In this document: positions 26,340-34,878 of the stretch, piece by piece
Layout of the letters: each line of letters starts with the position of its first letter
How positions within the stretch are numbered: the stretch's first letter is position 1
From: DATGIQ01 sp035295665
GTDB taxonomy: Bacteria > Planctomycetota > Planctomycetia > Gemmatales > Gemmataceae
Length of the DNA: 46,431 bases
Direction of reading: 5' to 3'
Assembly: GCA_035295665.1 (NCBI GenBank)
Contig: DATGIQ010000684.1
Location: 1 to 46,431, forward strand
The notes under the pieces: generated by a model
Seen by the model: only the letters and a program-made list of their open reading frames with translations
What the model was told of the DNA's origin: nothing
Databases searched by the model: none
Position numbers and translations under genes: made by a program

Positions 26340-27092
26340 ATGCAAAGCAAGATTGCGATGACTTTGTCCACATTGGCTTATCTCTTCTGTTTTTCGGCCG
26401 CGTCCGCTCAGGTATTTGAGACACCGAACGGGAACCCAACCGGTCCCTATGTCGAGGTTGGAAATAATCCTGCCGGCGGATACTTTAATTCCTGGCTGGA
26501 GCCATCCGAGGCCACGGCACTTAGCAGTCAATACCAGATTGGGTTGGCTGAAGCCCTTCAGCTTGTGGCAGGAGGACAAAGCTGGAATCTCCAGTATCAA
26601 TATCTTTCTGGACAGTTCAGCCTGGGGACGTACGAGTCCTGGGCCAGTTGAATCCCCTATTTTACCCAGGGCCCATTTACGAGCGATTACCAAAGCCAGA
26701 CGGTTGCATTTTCGGGAGGCGCCGCGATCGGGCTGCATTGGGACTCCGGCCCTGTCGATCCGGACCCTTCCTCCATGCATTGGCTACAATTGGTTTACTC
26801 CAATGATCAATACCGTTACTCGTCACAGCCGGTGGTTGATGCGGGCAACGGCGCGTACTATTTTATTGATGGCCCACAAACGTCACAGGGCATTCCTTGG
26901 TATGATGGGCCAACGAGCGACGGCGGAATGTCCACCGCAGACGCTGCGGACTACATGGACTACCCCGGTACGCCGTACTTGAGGCCCACATTCACTCAGT
27001 TCTACACTTATCGAGCCTGGTTCGTAGAAGGCACCAACGACTTGGTGATCTCCTATTACGGGGTTAGCTGGGGATTCTACCTGCAACAGTGA
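26340..27092 (+). pseudogene. Secreted protein gene with an in-frame TGA
   Basis: ATG 26340 follows GGAGG and encodes a signal peptide (MTLSTLAYLFCFSAASAQ) and a glycine/aromatic-rich domain. TGA at 26649-26651 interrupts after SLGTYESWAS, and the same frame resumes with IPYFTQGPFTSDYQSQTVAF and runs to 27092 (total about 250 residues). Both halves share composition and codon use, so they were one gene. The codon is one base from TGG (Trp) or TGC/TGT (Cys). Unlike the 582 site, no good hairpin lies in the usual window downstream. A nonsense mutation, a base-call error or read-through are all possible. I do not recognise the domain. Confidence 0.6.
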
Positions 27093-27153
27093 ATGATCTC
27101 CAATCGCCTTCGCGTTTTCAGGTAGTGGCGATCTAAAAAGGGAGGTTTGAGCC

Positions 27154-28206
27154 TTGAGACTGATTACCCTTACTCTTGTTTCAAAAATCGCATCGGTGCT
27201 TTTATTCGCCTGCACCATCTTGCCAGTCGCACTGTGCGTAAAGCACGCTTTCGGACAAACCCCCCAGGATCTCATTGGTCACCAACGCCCTGTACGAGCT
27301 TTGGCCTTCAGTCCCGACGGCACCATTCTCGCATCCGGAAGCGACGATGGCACCGTCCGATTTTGGGATGGCTTAACCGGCAAACCAAAGCAGGTCATCC
27401 GCGCCCACAGGCTTCCAGTTTTGACAATCCGTTTTTCTCCCGACGGTAAGATCCTTGCGTCTGGTTCCTTCGCCGATGGGCTGAAACTCTGGAACGTCGG
27501 CAACGGTAGCCTAATCGCAAGCCTGCCATTGCCGCTGGAGTCAGGAGCACTGGTATCCTCTCTCGCCTTCACATCCGACGGTAAGAAGCTGGCCGCCGCT
27601 GTCGGGCGTGGCAGTCGATTCGCGGCTTCGCAAAGCGAACTGTTTGTGTGGGAACTGCCAAGCAGAATACAGTTACAGAAAATCTCCACCCCGTTTAGTG
27701 AGGGTCCACAGATAGCCTTGACAGCGGATGGGAGGGAAGTGGTGTTTGCGAGCGGAAGATCAGTCGGCGTGTACGATTTGCTTACTGGAGCCAAACGTCT
27801 GATCGCACCCGGATTCACTCCTGGCTTCGTCAACGCGATGGCCCTCTCACCCGACGGCACCACGTTGGCAGTTGGGTGTTCACACAAAGAGGAGTTTCAG
27901 GGGCAAAAAATAGATAAACACCAAATTCAGCTCTATGCATTCGCGACGGGCCAGGAAATGGCTGCTCTGAAAGGCCACGAGAGCTTCACGTTATGCTTGG
28001 CTTTCACTCCAGACGGGAAGCGTATCGTCTCCAGTAGCCGGGACGGGACAGTCAAATTGTGGGACGTTGCGTCGGGGCAGGAGCTCGCTTCGCTTGCGGG
28101 CAATGTTGGATCGGTGCATTCCGTGGCCGTCTCACCAGATGGGAAGAAGCTTGCCGCTGGCGGCGACAATGGAACCGTTCAGTTATGGACCCTACCACGT
28201 CCTTAG
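27154..28206 (+). CDS. Secreted seven-bladed WD40 beta-propeller
   Basis: TTG 27154 is the start, with GGGAGG eight bases upstream. A signal peptide follows (KIASVLLFACTILPVALCVK, cleavage near AFGQT). The remaining 320 residues form seven WD40 repeats with typical FSPDG turns and WD-like ends (TVRFWD, GLKLWN, ELFVWE, VGVYD, QLYA, TVKLWD, TVQLWT), enough for one closed propeller. Such proteins serve as protein-binding platforms; here the domain is outside the cytoplasm and its partner is unknown. The gene ends before two strong hairpins at the convergent junction. Confidence 0.88.
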   Translation: MRLITLTLVSKIASVLLFACTILPVALCVKHAFGQTPQDLIGHQRPVRALAFSPDGTILASGSDDGTVRFWDGLTGKPKQVIRAHRLPVLTIRFSPDGKILASGSFADGLKLWNVGNGSLIASLPLPLESGALVSSLAFTSDGKKLAAAVGRGSRFAASQSELFVWELPSRIQLQKISTPFSEGPQIALTADGREVVFASGRSVGVYDLLTGAKRLIAPGFTPGFVNAMALSPDGTTLAVGCSHKEEFQGQKIDKHQIQLYAFATGQEMAALKGHESFTLCLAFTPDGKRIVSSSRDGTVKLWDVASGQELASLAGNVGSVHSVAVSPDGKKLAAGGDNGTVQLWTLPRP

Positions 28207-28300
28207 AACTCTAAAAATAGGCCCCTGGACCTCGAAGATCGAACTTGGAAAACTCTTCATTTCCTTTTTCTAAATTGCCGGACATGGCACAAGCATAAAT

Positions 28301-28335
28301 GAAGAACGTTCGGCGACCGTCGCCGAACGTTCTTC
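28301..28335. terminator. Perfect 16-bp inverted repeat at a convergent junction
   Basis: GAAGAACGTTCGGCGA (28301-28316) and its exact complement (28320-28335) flank a three-base centre. It lies 95 bases after the WD40 stop and between two converging genes, so it could end transcripts from both sides. No T-run follows on either strand. Confidence 0.6.
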
Positions 28336-28538
28336 TAGGGGAAGAGTTGGTGCCTGGTGATAAGAAGGCTGCCGAACGCGCCTCTGGGCACACCGAGTTC
28401 GGCCGGCAAGACAGCTCCGAGGCAGGGGCTTTGCCGCAAACACTTGGCGGTTTATCTCGCCTGCTCCCACGGGCGTCTGAGGCGATTCGGCAGCCTTTGG
28501 GCCGGTCGCCTCTTCGTGCTGTTCGGAAAGCAAACGTG

Positions 28539-28560
28539 GCGCGCAAGAAAACTTGCGCGC
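28539..28560. terminator. 9-bp stem with AAAA loop, second junction hairpin
   Basis: GCGCGCAAG (28539-28547) pairs perfectly with CTTGCGCGC (28552-28560) around AAAA. It lies 49 bases downstream of the stop of the minus-strand DUF1559 gene and probably ends its transcript. Confidence 0.55.
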
Positions 28561-28609
28561 GGATGGAAATTTTTCTTCAAACCATGTGCGTCCATCATCA
28601 CCGGGCCGG

Positions 28610-30178
28610 CTATTGCGGCACGGTTACGACCTCGCCTCCCTTCCGCGTAAACAGCGCACGCAACGTCTGGTCATCGATCGTCTCCGGCAGGAATTGAACC
28701 GCTCCGTCCGCGAAAAGTGCGGCAATCAGGCCATCATGATGGCCGACAAGTCCTTTGCGCGGGTTATTGAGATCAAGGTTCAAGTCTTCCGGCTTGGTCC
28801 AAACAACGGCCTGCTCATCACGGACATCGACGACCAAGATCGTATTGGATGTGCCATCCTGAATATCCTTGATGGGCACGCCCTGGGGAGCGCCTGTGAA
28901 GATGGCCGATTCATGCACTGGCGCCAGGTACGAGGTCTTGTTCCGAATACTCCCCCGCATACTGGGGCAACGGTAGACCGCCGGCATTCGGACGATCAAA
29001 GTCTTGTTGTGCTCGCTGTCCCAGGGTTCGTCCAGGTGAAATTCCTTGTAAAGTTTTTCCTCTCCCAGGTAGGGCAAAATGTGGACGCGCCAGCTCAGCA
29101 ACGGTTTGCCAGCAGCATTAAAGGTGGCTTGTGCAGGAAAGTGCTTGTGAACATCGTGGTAGGTGTGTAGGCCCAGGGCGATGGTGGTCAGGTTTTGCGC
29201 ACAAACATTGCGGCGAATGGGCTGCATCATGATGGTTTCAAGGCCGGTCACCAACTGGGCCGTTTCCGGATCGCTCAGATCTAGCGTGATGGTAAGCCGA
29301 TCGTCTCGGACCACGGGTGCCAGCCGGCCCATGAGCTTGTCAATTGCCGGCAGAACGTGGTGGATGGTGTTGTCCCGGCTGAGCGCTTGGAAAGCAATGC
29401 CCAGCAGCGCGGCAAAGGAGTTGGCTGCGGCAGCGTCCTTGGACTGGATGACGATTTGCAGCGATTCTCGCGGCGGTCCGCTCATCCCCAGGGCGGCCCA
29501 CAGGCATCCCCTTGTCAGAGTTGTGATCGGCCCGCCGCCCACCTGATTGGGCAGGTTTGGTAGGATTTCTTCAACGACTCGGCGAACATCAGCGTCCGGC
29601 ACAACGAGCAACTGCGCGAAGCCATCCCCCGCGGCGGCAAAAGCGTTTGCCAGTTCCGGCCGCGGGTCAGGTTTGCTGGTACGCAATCGAGCCAGTGCGG
29701 CCTTGCTCCCGGCGAAGACGGCCTGGCCCACTCTTTCCGTCGTCTCGATGCCCAAGGGCACGGGTAGATACGGAGCCAGTTCGGCCAATCGTGTACTGCT
29801 CAGGAGTTCTTGAAGGCCGTTGGCGTTGGCACCGTTCTCGAGCGGAACGATTACGGAGAGATGCCGGGGCAGGTCCTTCAGGTCAGCCAATAAGTAAATG
29901 TCCTTGCCGCCGGCTTTTTTCACATCGGCAATCCATTGCGGAACGATTTGGCTCAAACGTTCGGCTCTCTCACCGCCCTGGTTTGCCAAGCTGAATAGCT
30001 TCACCAGGAGCGGATCCACATCCGCGCGTGTCAGATCCAGATGGACCAGGGCAACTGTCTGCCCATAGACGAAGGGAGCAATTGCTTGGGCGCGGGCCTC
30101 GGGACCTGAGCGCTGATCGGCGGCCATCCCGGGTAAAGCAAACGCGAGATGCAATAGAAGAATCGGTATCTTTCGCAT
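28610..30178 (-). CDS. Exported DUF1559 protein with H-x9-DG motif
   Basis: The 522-residue protein starts at ATG 30178 (GGAG six bases upstream) with a signal peptide (KIPILLLHLAFALPGMA). About 320 residues of unrecognised alpha/beta sequence follow. The C-terminal part is a DUF1559 domain: NLTTIALGLHTYHDVHKHFP, LSWRVHILPYLGEEKLYKEF, YRCPSMRG, IQDGTSNTILVVDV, and the closing HHDGLIAALFADGAVQFL, in which the second His is nine residues from DG. In most family members the domain follows a type IV prepilin-like N terminus; here a cleavable signal and an extra domain replace it. The DUF1559 family is greatly expanded in planctomycetes. Its role is not established. Confidence 0.88.
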   Translation of the reverse strand: MRKIPILLLHLAFALPGMAADQRSGPEARAQAIAPFVYGQTVALVHLDLTRADVDPLLVKLFSLANQGGERAERLSQIVPQWIADVKKAGGKDIYLLADLKDLPRHLSVIVPLENGANANGLQELLSSTRLAELAPYLPVPLGIETTERVGQAVFAGSKAALARLRTSKPDPRPELANAFAAAGDGFAQLLVVPDADVRRVVEEILPNLPNQVGGGPITTLTRGCLWAALGMSGPPRESLQIVIQSKDAAAANSFAALLGIAFQALSRDNTIHHVLPAIDKLMGRLAPVVRDDRLTITLDLSDPETAQLVTGLETIMMQPIRRNVCAQNLTTIALGLHTYHDVHKHFPAQATFNAAGKPLLSWRVHILPYLGEEKLYKEFHLDEPWDSEHNKTLIVRMPAVYRCPSMRGSIRNKTSYLAPVHESAIFTGAPQGVPIKDIQDGTSNTILVVDVRDEQAVVWTKPEDLNLDLNNPRKGLVGHHDGLIAALFADGAVQFLPETIDDQTLRALFTRKGGEVVTVPQ

Positions 30179-30246
30179 GGTGGACTCCATTAGAGAAACG
30201 AACGGCAACGAGGAACCATCTTCTCAACCGATCGTATCCACTGCCG

Positions 30247-31653
30247 TTAACGTTCCAGGATCAATTCGTAGGTCAACGTATTGTCCGGTGTGAACCGCAG
30301 GCCGGGCGGAGCCGGTGCGGAGAGGCTCGCTTTCTTTCCATCCAGCTTGTACTGGAACGCTCTGCCCGTCATGGGATCGAGAGGAATGGGGACCGCGCGG
30401 ATCTCATTGAGCGTGGCCGGCAGCTTGCCATCGTGAGCAGCCGCGTACAAGCGGATGGCCTCGATGCACCGCAAGGCAGCAATGCGGCGGTCAAGCCGGG
30501 TGGCTAAGGTATAAACCTTCAGAGGGTTTGGCACAAGGGCGAGCAAGGGTCCAACTTCTTGCTTGGCAGCCGCGAGTCGCTGTTCCATTTTGGTGAGCTC
30601 GGGCAACGCCTGCCAATAGGGCAGTTGGAACCACTTGAACAGGTCGTCGCGCATCTGTTCGAATCGCTCGAGGCTCTGGATCATCACGACCTGGAGTGCA
30701 GACATGCCTTCGACATCTTCTGCTTTCCGCCCGTGGCCAATCAGTGCACGCTTTGCTTCGGCGTACTGTTTGGAAACCAGGGCGGTCAGCTCCAGCTTGC
30801 CTTCCCAGTTCTCCCCTTTTGGGGTTGGATGATCCTTCAGCAAGGCGATGAGGTGGAGGGCGTTTTCCTGGAGCTTTTGCCGCTGCTGGGCGGAGAGTCG
30901 GGTGTCGACCTGGCGCAGCTCCGGCAGTTCGGTGTAGATCAGCATCTTTTCGCCCTGGAGCGGCTTAATCAGACCTACCATCGGACGGGGTAAGCTTGTC
31001 AGCGCCCAGTAGAGATTGGGAGATCCCGGCGTCTGGATGAACGCTTCCACCTGGTCGGTCATGCCCATCGAAATCGCCACCCCGACCAGGGCGCTCACTA
31101 GAAGCGGGGCATCGCCGACGTCCCGCCCGAGGGCATACCCCGTTTGAAGCGTACCCAGCGCCTTGTCGTAATGGTGATCGGCGATCTCGAGCCGGGCGCG
31201 AAGGGCCAGCACGTTCGCGGTAATTCGGAAGCTCTGGACATCGGGCAAGAGCATGCGGACGCCGTCCTGGCGGAGTCGGCGTGTGTAATCCCAATCCAGA
31301 TACTCGCGGCGCGCCGCCAGGTCGACTTCATGAAACTGTTGAGAGTCCAAGATCCAGTCCAGGTCTTTACGCGGCAAATCCTTGAGCGGCATTTGCAAGG
31401 CCCGGTCAACCTGGTCGAGAAAGCCCTCCCGACGCCGCCAGCCATCCCATTCGGGACTGAAGCTGCGAAAATACAACTGGGCCCGGTTGCCCGGAGCCAA
31501 ATCTTCTACCTGCGGCAGCAAGTGGTACCGTAGCGCCGGCGAAGGCGCTGCGGCAGGATGGATCGTGAGCTGGGTTGGTTGCTCGAGGTTCTGAGCCCCA
31601 GCGGGGATTGCGGCCCCCAAAAGAAGCGCAAAGCTAGCGAGGCAGTGTCTCAT
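30247..31653 (-). CDS. Secreted protein of unknown function
   Basis: The 468-residue protein starts at ATG 31653 with GAGGAGG at ideal spacing and a signal peptide (CLASFALLLGAAIPAGAQ). The mature part is mostly helical, with YFRSFSPEWDGWRRREGFLD, RREYLDWDYTRRLRQDGVRM and a C-terminal stretch (RRIAALRCIEAIRLYAAAHD, GKLPATLNEI, DPMTGRAFQYKLDG). The last stretch recalls the C-terminal part of secretion-pilin (GspG-like) proteins. I know such proteins only as planctomycete hypotheticals. It is separated by 68 bases from the DUF1559 gene downstream and is likely in the same operon. There is no clear enzymatic motif. Confidence 0.7.
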   Translation of the reverse strand: MRHCLASFALLLGAAIPAGAQNLEQPTQLTIHPAAAPSPALRYHLLPQVEDLAPGNRAQLYFRSFSPEWDGWRRREGFLDQVDRALQMPLKDLPRKDLDWILDSQQFHEVDLAARREYLDWDYTRRLRQDGVRMLLPDVQSFRITANVLALRARLEIADHHYDKALGTLQTGYALGRDVGDAPLLVSALVGVAISMGMTDQVEAFIQTPGSPNLYWALTSLPRPMVGLIKPLQGEKMLIYTELPELRQVDTRLSAQQRQKLQENALHLIALLKDHPTPKGENWEGKLELTALVSKQYAEAKRALIGHGRKAEDVEGMSALQVVMIQSLERFEQMRDDLFKWFQLPYWQALPELTKMEQRLAAAKQEVGPLLALVPNPLKVYTLATRLDRRIAALRCIEAIRLYAAAHDGKLPATLNEIRAVPIPLDPMTGRAFQYKLDGKKASLSAPAPPGLRFTPDNTLTYELILER

Positions 31654-31710
31654 GCCGCGTCCTCCTCTTGAGATTACGGACCTGGTTTAGGCCCGCGATA
31701 TGGTTTCGGA

Positions 31711-32217
31711 TCAAGGGGGTTGCATGCGCAACCATTGGTTCCAACTGAAGAGATCTCTCGGCCCGCTGAGGGGGTCCCGCTGCCGGGCCCCGAGTGTGGC
31801 CGCAGGAGCAGGGATAGCATCGGCGCCCCAGGCAAAAACGAAGCGCTCGAGCCGCCCATTGCTCAGCAGATCCGTTTGCAGCCCAGCGTCTTCGGCTGCC
31901 GGTGAAGTGCCATCTTGAAGCGGACGTTGCTGAGCGACCAAATGATCAACCGCCGATGCTGCTGGCTCCGCGCGCTGATAGACGATGCACTGAATACGCT
32001 GAGGAGCCGGGCTAAGGAACCGCCCCCAGCCCACCACGGCCGCCAGTGCGGCTAGCCCCGCGGCGATCGTTCGCCAGCGCCGGCTCTGCTGTCCTGCCGA
32101 GGCTCGACCGGCACGGAACAGCACCTGATCTCGGTCCAGCCGGCCGGCACAAGGACTCAGCCCGGTCAAGGCCTGGGCCAAGGAGGCTAGCTCGGGACCG
32201 TAGGCTTCTGGGGACAT
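31711..32217 (-). CDS. Single-pass membrane protein, partner of the second ECF sigma factor
   Basis: The 168-residue product overlaps the sigma gene by 31 bases. It has an N-terminal soluble part (about 1-45), one membrane segment (TIAAGLAALAAVVGWGRFLS) and an extracytoplasmic tail rich in Ala/Gln. The arrangement suggests a membrane anti-sigma factor. It shows no zinc motif and no clear similarity to the 18273 gene product beyond topology. The role is inferred from context. Confidence 0.65.
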   Translation of the reverse strand: MSPEAYGPELASLAQALTGLSPCAGRLDRDQVLFRAGRASAGQQSRRWRTIAAGLAALAAVVGWGRFLSPAPQRIQCIVYQRAEPAASAVDHLVAQQRPLQDGTSPAAEDAGLQTDLLSNGRLERFVFAWGADAIPAPAATLGARQRDPLSGPRDLFSWNQWLRMQPP

Positions 32218-32687
32218 GGAGCTCCTAACCTTTCCCGCAGGGTCAAAAGACCCGCCATATACCAGCGATGAGCCGTGCTCGACGACGTGCCGGCCAGTTC
32301 GCCGATCTGTTCGAATGTTAAGCCGCCCCAGAGATGCGCGACGATGGCTTCGCGCTGTTCTAGCGGCAGCATTTGCAGGGCGGCGGTCGCAGCCGCTGCG
32401 TCAATCGCGGACGCTTCGGCCGGAACGAACCACGCCGGCCCACGGGTGGCAGCAGCGCCCTCATGAAACCGCCGGCGCTTGGTGGACCGCTGAGCACTGA
32501 TCGCGCCGTTGCGGACCACGCGGTATAGCCACGGTACGATTTGGTCCGGCAGCTTCTTCTGGCAGACCAGCTTGAGCAGTGCTTCCTGAACAACATCCTC
32601 CGCCACGGTGCACCATTGCCGTGCGTACAGCACCAGTGCCGCCGCGTGCTGGTCAATCAGCCGCCCGAGAAGCTCTGGATCCATCAT
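32187..32687 (-). CDS. ECF-type RNA polymerase sigma factor
   Basis: The 166-residue protein contains sigma region 2 at about 5-65 (RLIDQHAAALVLYARQWC, AEDVVQEALLKLVCQKK, PWLYRVVRNGAISAQRS) and region 4 at about 105-155 (LPLEQREAIVAHLWGGLTFE, SSTAHRWYMAGLLTLRERL). Two ATG codons in a row (32687 and 32684) are possible starts; no strong ribosome-binding site helps to choose. The HLWGGLTFEQIGEL helix is typical of a planctomycete ECF subgroup. It overlaps the downstream membrane-protein gene, so the two are regulated together. Confidence 0.88.
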   Translation of the reverse strand: MMDPELLGRLIDQHAAALVLYARQWCTVAEDVVQEALLKLVCQKKLPDQIVPWLYRVVRNGAISAQRSTKRRRFHEGAAATRGPAWFVPAEASAIDAAAATAALQMLPLEQREAIVAHLWGGLTFEQIGELAGTSSSTAHRWYMAGLLTLRERLGAPCPQKPTVPS

Positions 32688-32872
32688 AGTGATGACGCCG
32701 GCCGAGGCGTTCTATCCCACAAGAGCAGCACTAGGAATTACACCACACTGCTCCCATCCGACAAAGGTTGAGGATCGGCGCGCCGTAGGATCTATCGCGG
32801 AGCATTCGCCGCTTGATTCTCCCGAGCGGCGCTGGGAGAATTGAAGTGCCGAGGATGCGAAGGAGAGCAAGC

Positions 32873-33769
32873 GTGCCAAGAGTTGTCACTCCCGCGGAGC
32901 TTCCCCACCCTTCTGGGATTGCTGGACGTTTGGCCTTCAGTACGAACGCCTACCTCAAGTTTTCCTTCCCGGAAGCGGTGCGCCGATTGGCGGCCATTGG
33001 CTACCGCGGAATCGAGATCATGGCCGATGTGCCACATGCCTGGCCGGCCGGCTTGCTCGACGAGCAAAAGCGAGCCATCCGAGAAACCCTGTCCGGCCTG
33101 CGGCTGGCGATTTCCAACATCAATGCTTTCATGATGAACGCCATCAGCGATTCGCGGCAACGCTATTGGCACCCTTCCTGGATTGAGCCCGACCGTCATT
33201 ACCGCCAGATCCGGATCGACCATACCCGCCGCAGTCTGACGTTGGCCCGCGAGCTCGGGGCCCCGTGTATCACGACCGAGCCCGGCGGACCGGTTGCACC
33301 GGGTTCCTCGTGGGCGGCGGCGCTCCAGCTTTTTGTCGAAGGACTCAAACCGGTGGCGGAGCATGCCGAGGCGGAAGGTGTGCTCTTGCTCATCGAGCCG
33401 GAACCGGGACTGTTGATTGAACGGGCCGATCAGTTTCTGGAGCTGATGCAGCACATCGACTCCCCCGCCGTGGGCCTGAACTTCGACATCGGCCATTTTT
33501 ACTGCGTCGGTGACGACCCGGCGCCGGCCGTGCGGCGGCTGGCTCCGTATATCCGTCATTTCCATCTCGAAGATATTGCCATCACGCGGGTTCATCACCA
33601 CCTGATTCCTGGCGACGGCGCAATCGACTTCGCTTCTGTCTTCCAGGCGATTCAGGAGATCGGCTACGAGGGTTGGATCACCATCGAGCTTTATCCCTAT
33701 GTGGATGATCCCGATCGCGCGGCTCGGACGGCACGGGAACGAGTCCTGGCCATTCTTGGAAAAACCTGA
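32873..33769 (+). CDS. Sugar phosphate isomerase/epimerase-like TIM barrel (EboE-like?)
   Basis: GTG 32873 is the start because AAGGAG lies seven bases upstream; in-frame TTG 32813 and ATG 32855 are less well placed. The 298-residue protein is a xylose-isomerase-like barrel: LAFSTNAYLKFSFPEAVRRL, YRGIEIMADVPHAWP, CITTEPGGPV, LLLIEPEPGLLI, VGLNFDIGHFYCVGDD, IRHFHLEDIA and WITIELYPYVDD, with Glu/Asp/His metal ligands in place. Unlike the 18813 protein it has no export signal. It sits 97 bases before a UbiA-type prenyltransferase gene, and such a pair occurs in the ebo cluster. The eboA, eboB, eboD and eboF genes are not seen here, so the assignment is tentative. Confidence 0.78.
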   Translation: MPRVVTPAELPHPSGIAGRLAFSTNAYLKFSFPEAVRRLAAIGYRGIEIMADVPHAWPAGLLDEQKRAIRETLSGLRLAISNINAFMMNAISDSRQRYWHPSWIEPDRHYRQIRIDHTRRSLTLARELGAPCITTEPGGPVAPGSSWAAALQLFVEGLKPVAEHAEAEGVLLLIEPEPGLLIERADQFLELMQHIDSPAVGLNFDIGHFYCVGDDPAPAVRRLAPYIRHFHLEDIAITRVHHHLIPGDGAIDFASVFQAIQEIGYEGWITIELYPYVDDPDRAARTARERVLAILGKT

Positions 33770-33789
33770 GCGTCGGTAGGAAAAAGGGA

Positions 33790-33817
33790 TCTGGAACCGC
33801 GAAGGTAGGGTTCCAGA
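33790..33817 (+). terminator. Hairpin between the TIM-barrel and UbiA genes
   Basis: TCTGGAACC (33790-33798) pairs perfectly with GGTTCCAGA (33809-33817) around a 10-base loop, with further GGG/CCC pairing outside a mismatch. It lies 20 bases after the barrel stop. It may partly end transcription or stabilise the upstream message; no T-run follows. Confidence 0.5.
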
Positions 33818-33866
33818 CCCCCTTCTCCTCACGTCGTGGAACGAGTGAGCTCGATTGGGATCCGCC

Positions 33867-34841
33867 ATGCACCATACGACTTCCCCACCCTATCGCACTT
33901 CTTCTCCGCACCGCTTCTCCACCCCACCCTTTTCCCTCCGCGCGTATGCTCAGCTCTTGCGTTTGCCAAACGTCTTCACGGCCCTGGCGGATATTTGCCT
34001 GGGATGGCTGGGTGCTCTTGCCGCGGGCATGCCCGTGTCACGCTGGCCCAGCTTCATCTGCTTGATGGGCGCCTCGGCTGCGCTTTATTCCGCCGGCATG
34101 GTGTGGAATGATTTTTTCGATCTCGAGCAAGATCGGCGAGAACGTCCCTTTCGGCCATTGCCGTCGGGCCGCATAGCCCGGCGAAATGCTGCGCGGCTGG
34201 GTGTCGCGTTGCTGGCTGCGGGCATCGGATTTGCCGCCCTGGCCAGTCCATTTCAAGCGTCGGCACCGTGGAGCGCGTTGCTCCTTGTCGTTTGCCTGAT
34301 CGCAGCCATTTTGCTCTATGATGCTTGGCTGAAGCGAACCTGGCTTGGACCGGTGGCGATGGGGACGTGCCGATTCCTCAACATCCTGCTGGGACTGAGC
34401 TGTGCCGAGGCGACCAGCTTGGGTTGGCCTGCACGGATTTACTTGGCCTCGGTCGTTGGTCTGTACATCGTGGGCGTGACCTGGTTCGCACGGACGGAGG
34501 CCCGCGTCAGCAACCAGTCGCAGCTTCGGGCTGCTGCCGGAGTGATGGCCACGGCCCTGGTGTTGGCGTTGGCTACCCCACTTTGGTCGATTGGAGGCAC
34601 CAGCTCGGTGCTATTTCCCTATCTCCTCGTAGGGCTTGGCTTCCTGGTCGGAATCCCCGCGGCGCAGGCGATCGCCGAGCCGACGCCCGGCCATGTGCAG
34701 CGGACCGTCAAACGGGCCATTGTGGGGCTTGTTGTTCTGGATGCTGCGCTGGCGACTGCACTCTGCGGCATGCTGGGACTTATGATCCTGGTCTTGTTAC
34801 TGCCCCTCCTGTATCTGGGACAGTGGATCTATTCGACCTGA
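33867..34841 (+). CDS. UbiA-family prenyltransferase (EboC-like)
   Basis: The 324-residue protein is predicted to cross the membrane about eight times. The first Asp-rich motif NDFFDLEQDRRE lies at residues 81-92, and a second acidic site near YDAWLKRTW at about 150. UbiA enzymes attach a prenyl chain to an aromatic or similar acceptor. The opening AQLLRLPNVFTALADICLGW is characteristic of the EboC/UbiA-like group. ATG 33867 was chosen over TTG 33855. The pairing with a cytosolic TIM barrel supports an ebo-like metabolite-trafficking role, but the missing partners mean the acceptor stays unknown. Confidence 0.85.
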   Translation: MHHTTSPPYRTSSPHRFSTPPFSLRAYAQLLRLPNVFTALADICLGWLGALAAGMPVSRWPSFICLMGASAALYSAGMVWNDFFDLEQDRRERPFRPLPSGRIARRNAARLGVALLAAGIGFAALASPFQASAPWSALLLVVCLIAAILLYDAWLKRTWLGPVAMGTCRFLNILLGLSCAEATSLGWPARIYLASVVGLYIVGVTWFARTEARVSNQSQLRAAAGVMATALVLALATPLWSIGGTSSVLFPYLLVGLGFLVGIPAAQAIAEPTPGHVQRTVKRAIVGLVVLDAALATALCGMLGLMILVLLLPLLYLGQWIYST

Positions 34842-34878
34842 TGCCCGCGGCGGTGGTTGCTGTCTGTTTGGCGACGAT

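Noticed and set aside
26649..26651. Selenocysteine at the second in-frame TGA
   Set aside because: No suitable hairpin in the expected downstream window and no known Cys at this position; kept only as an open observation.
28301..28335. CRISPR repeat
   Set aside because: A single palindrome without regularly spaced copies.
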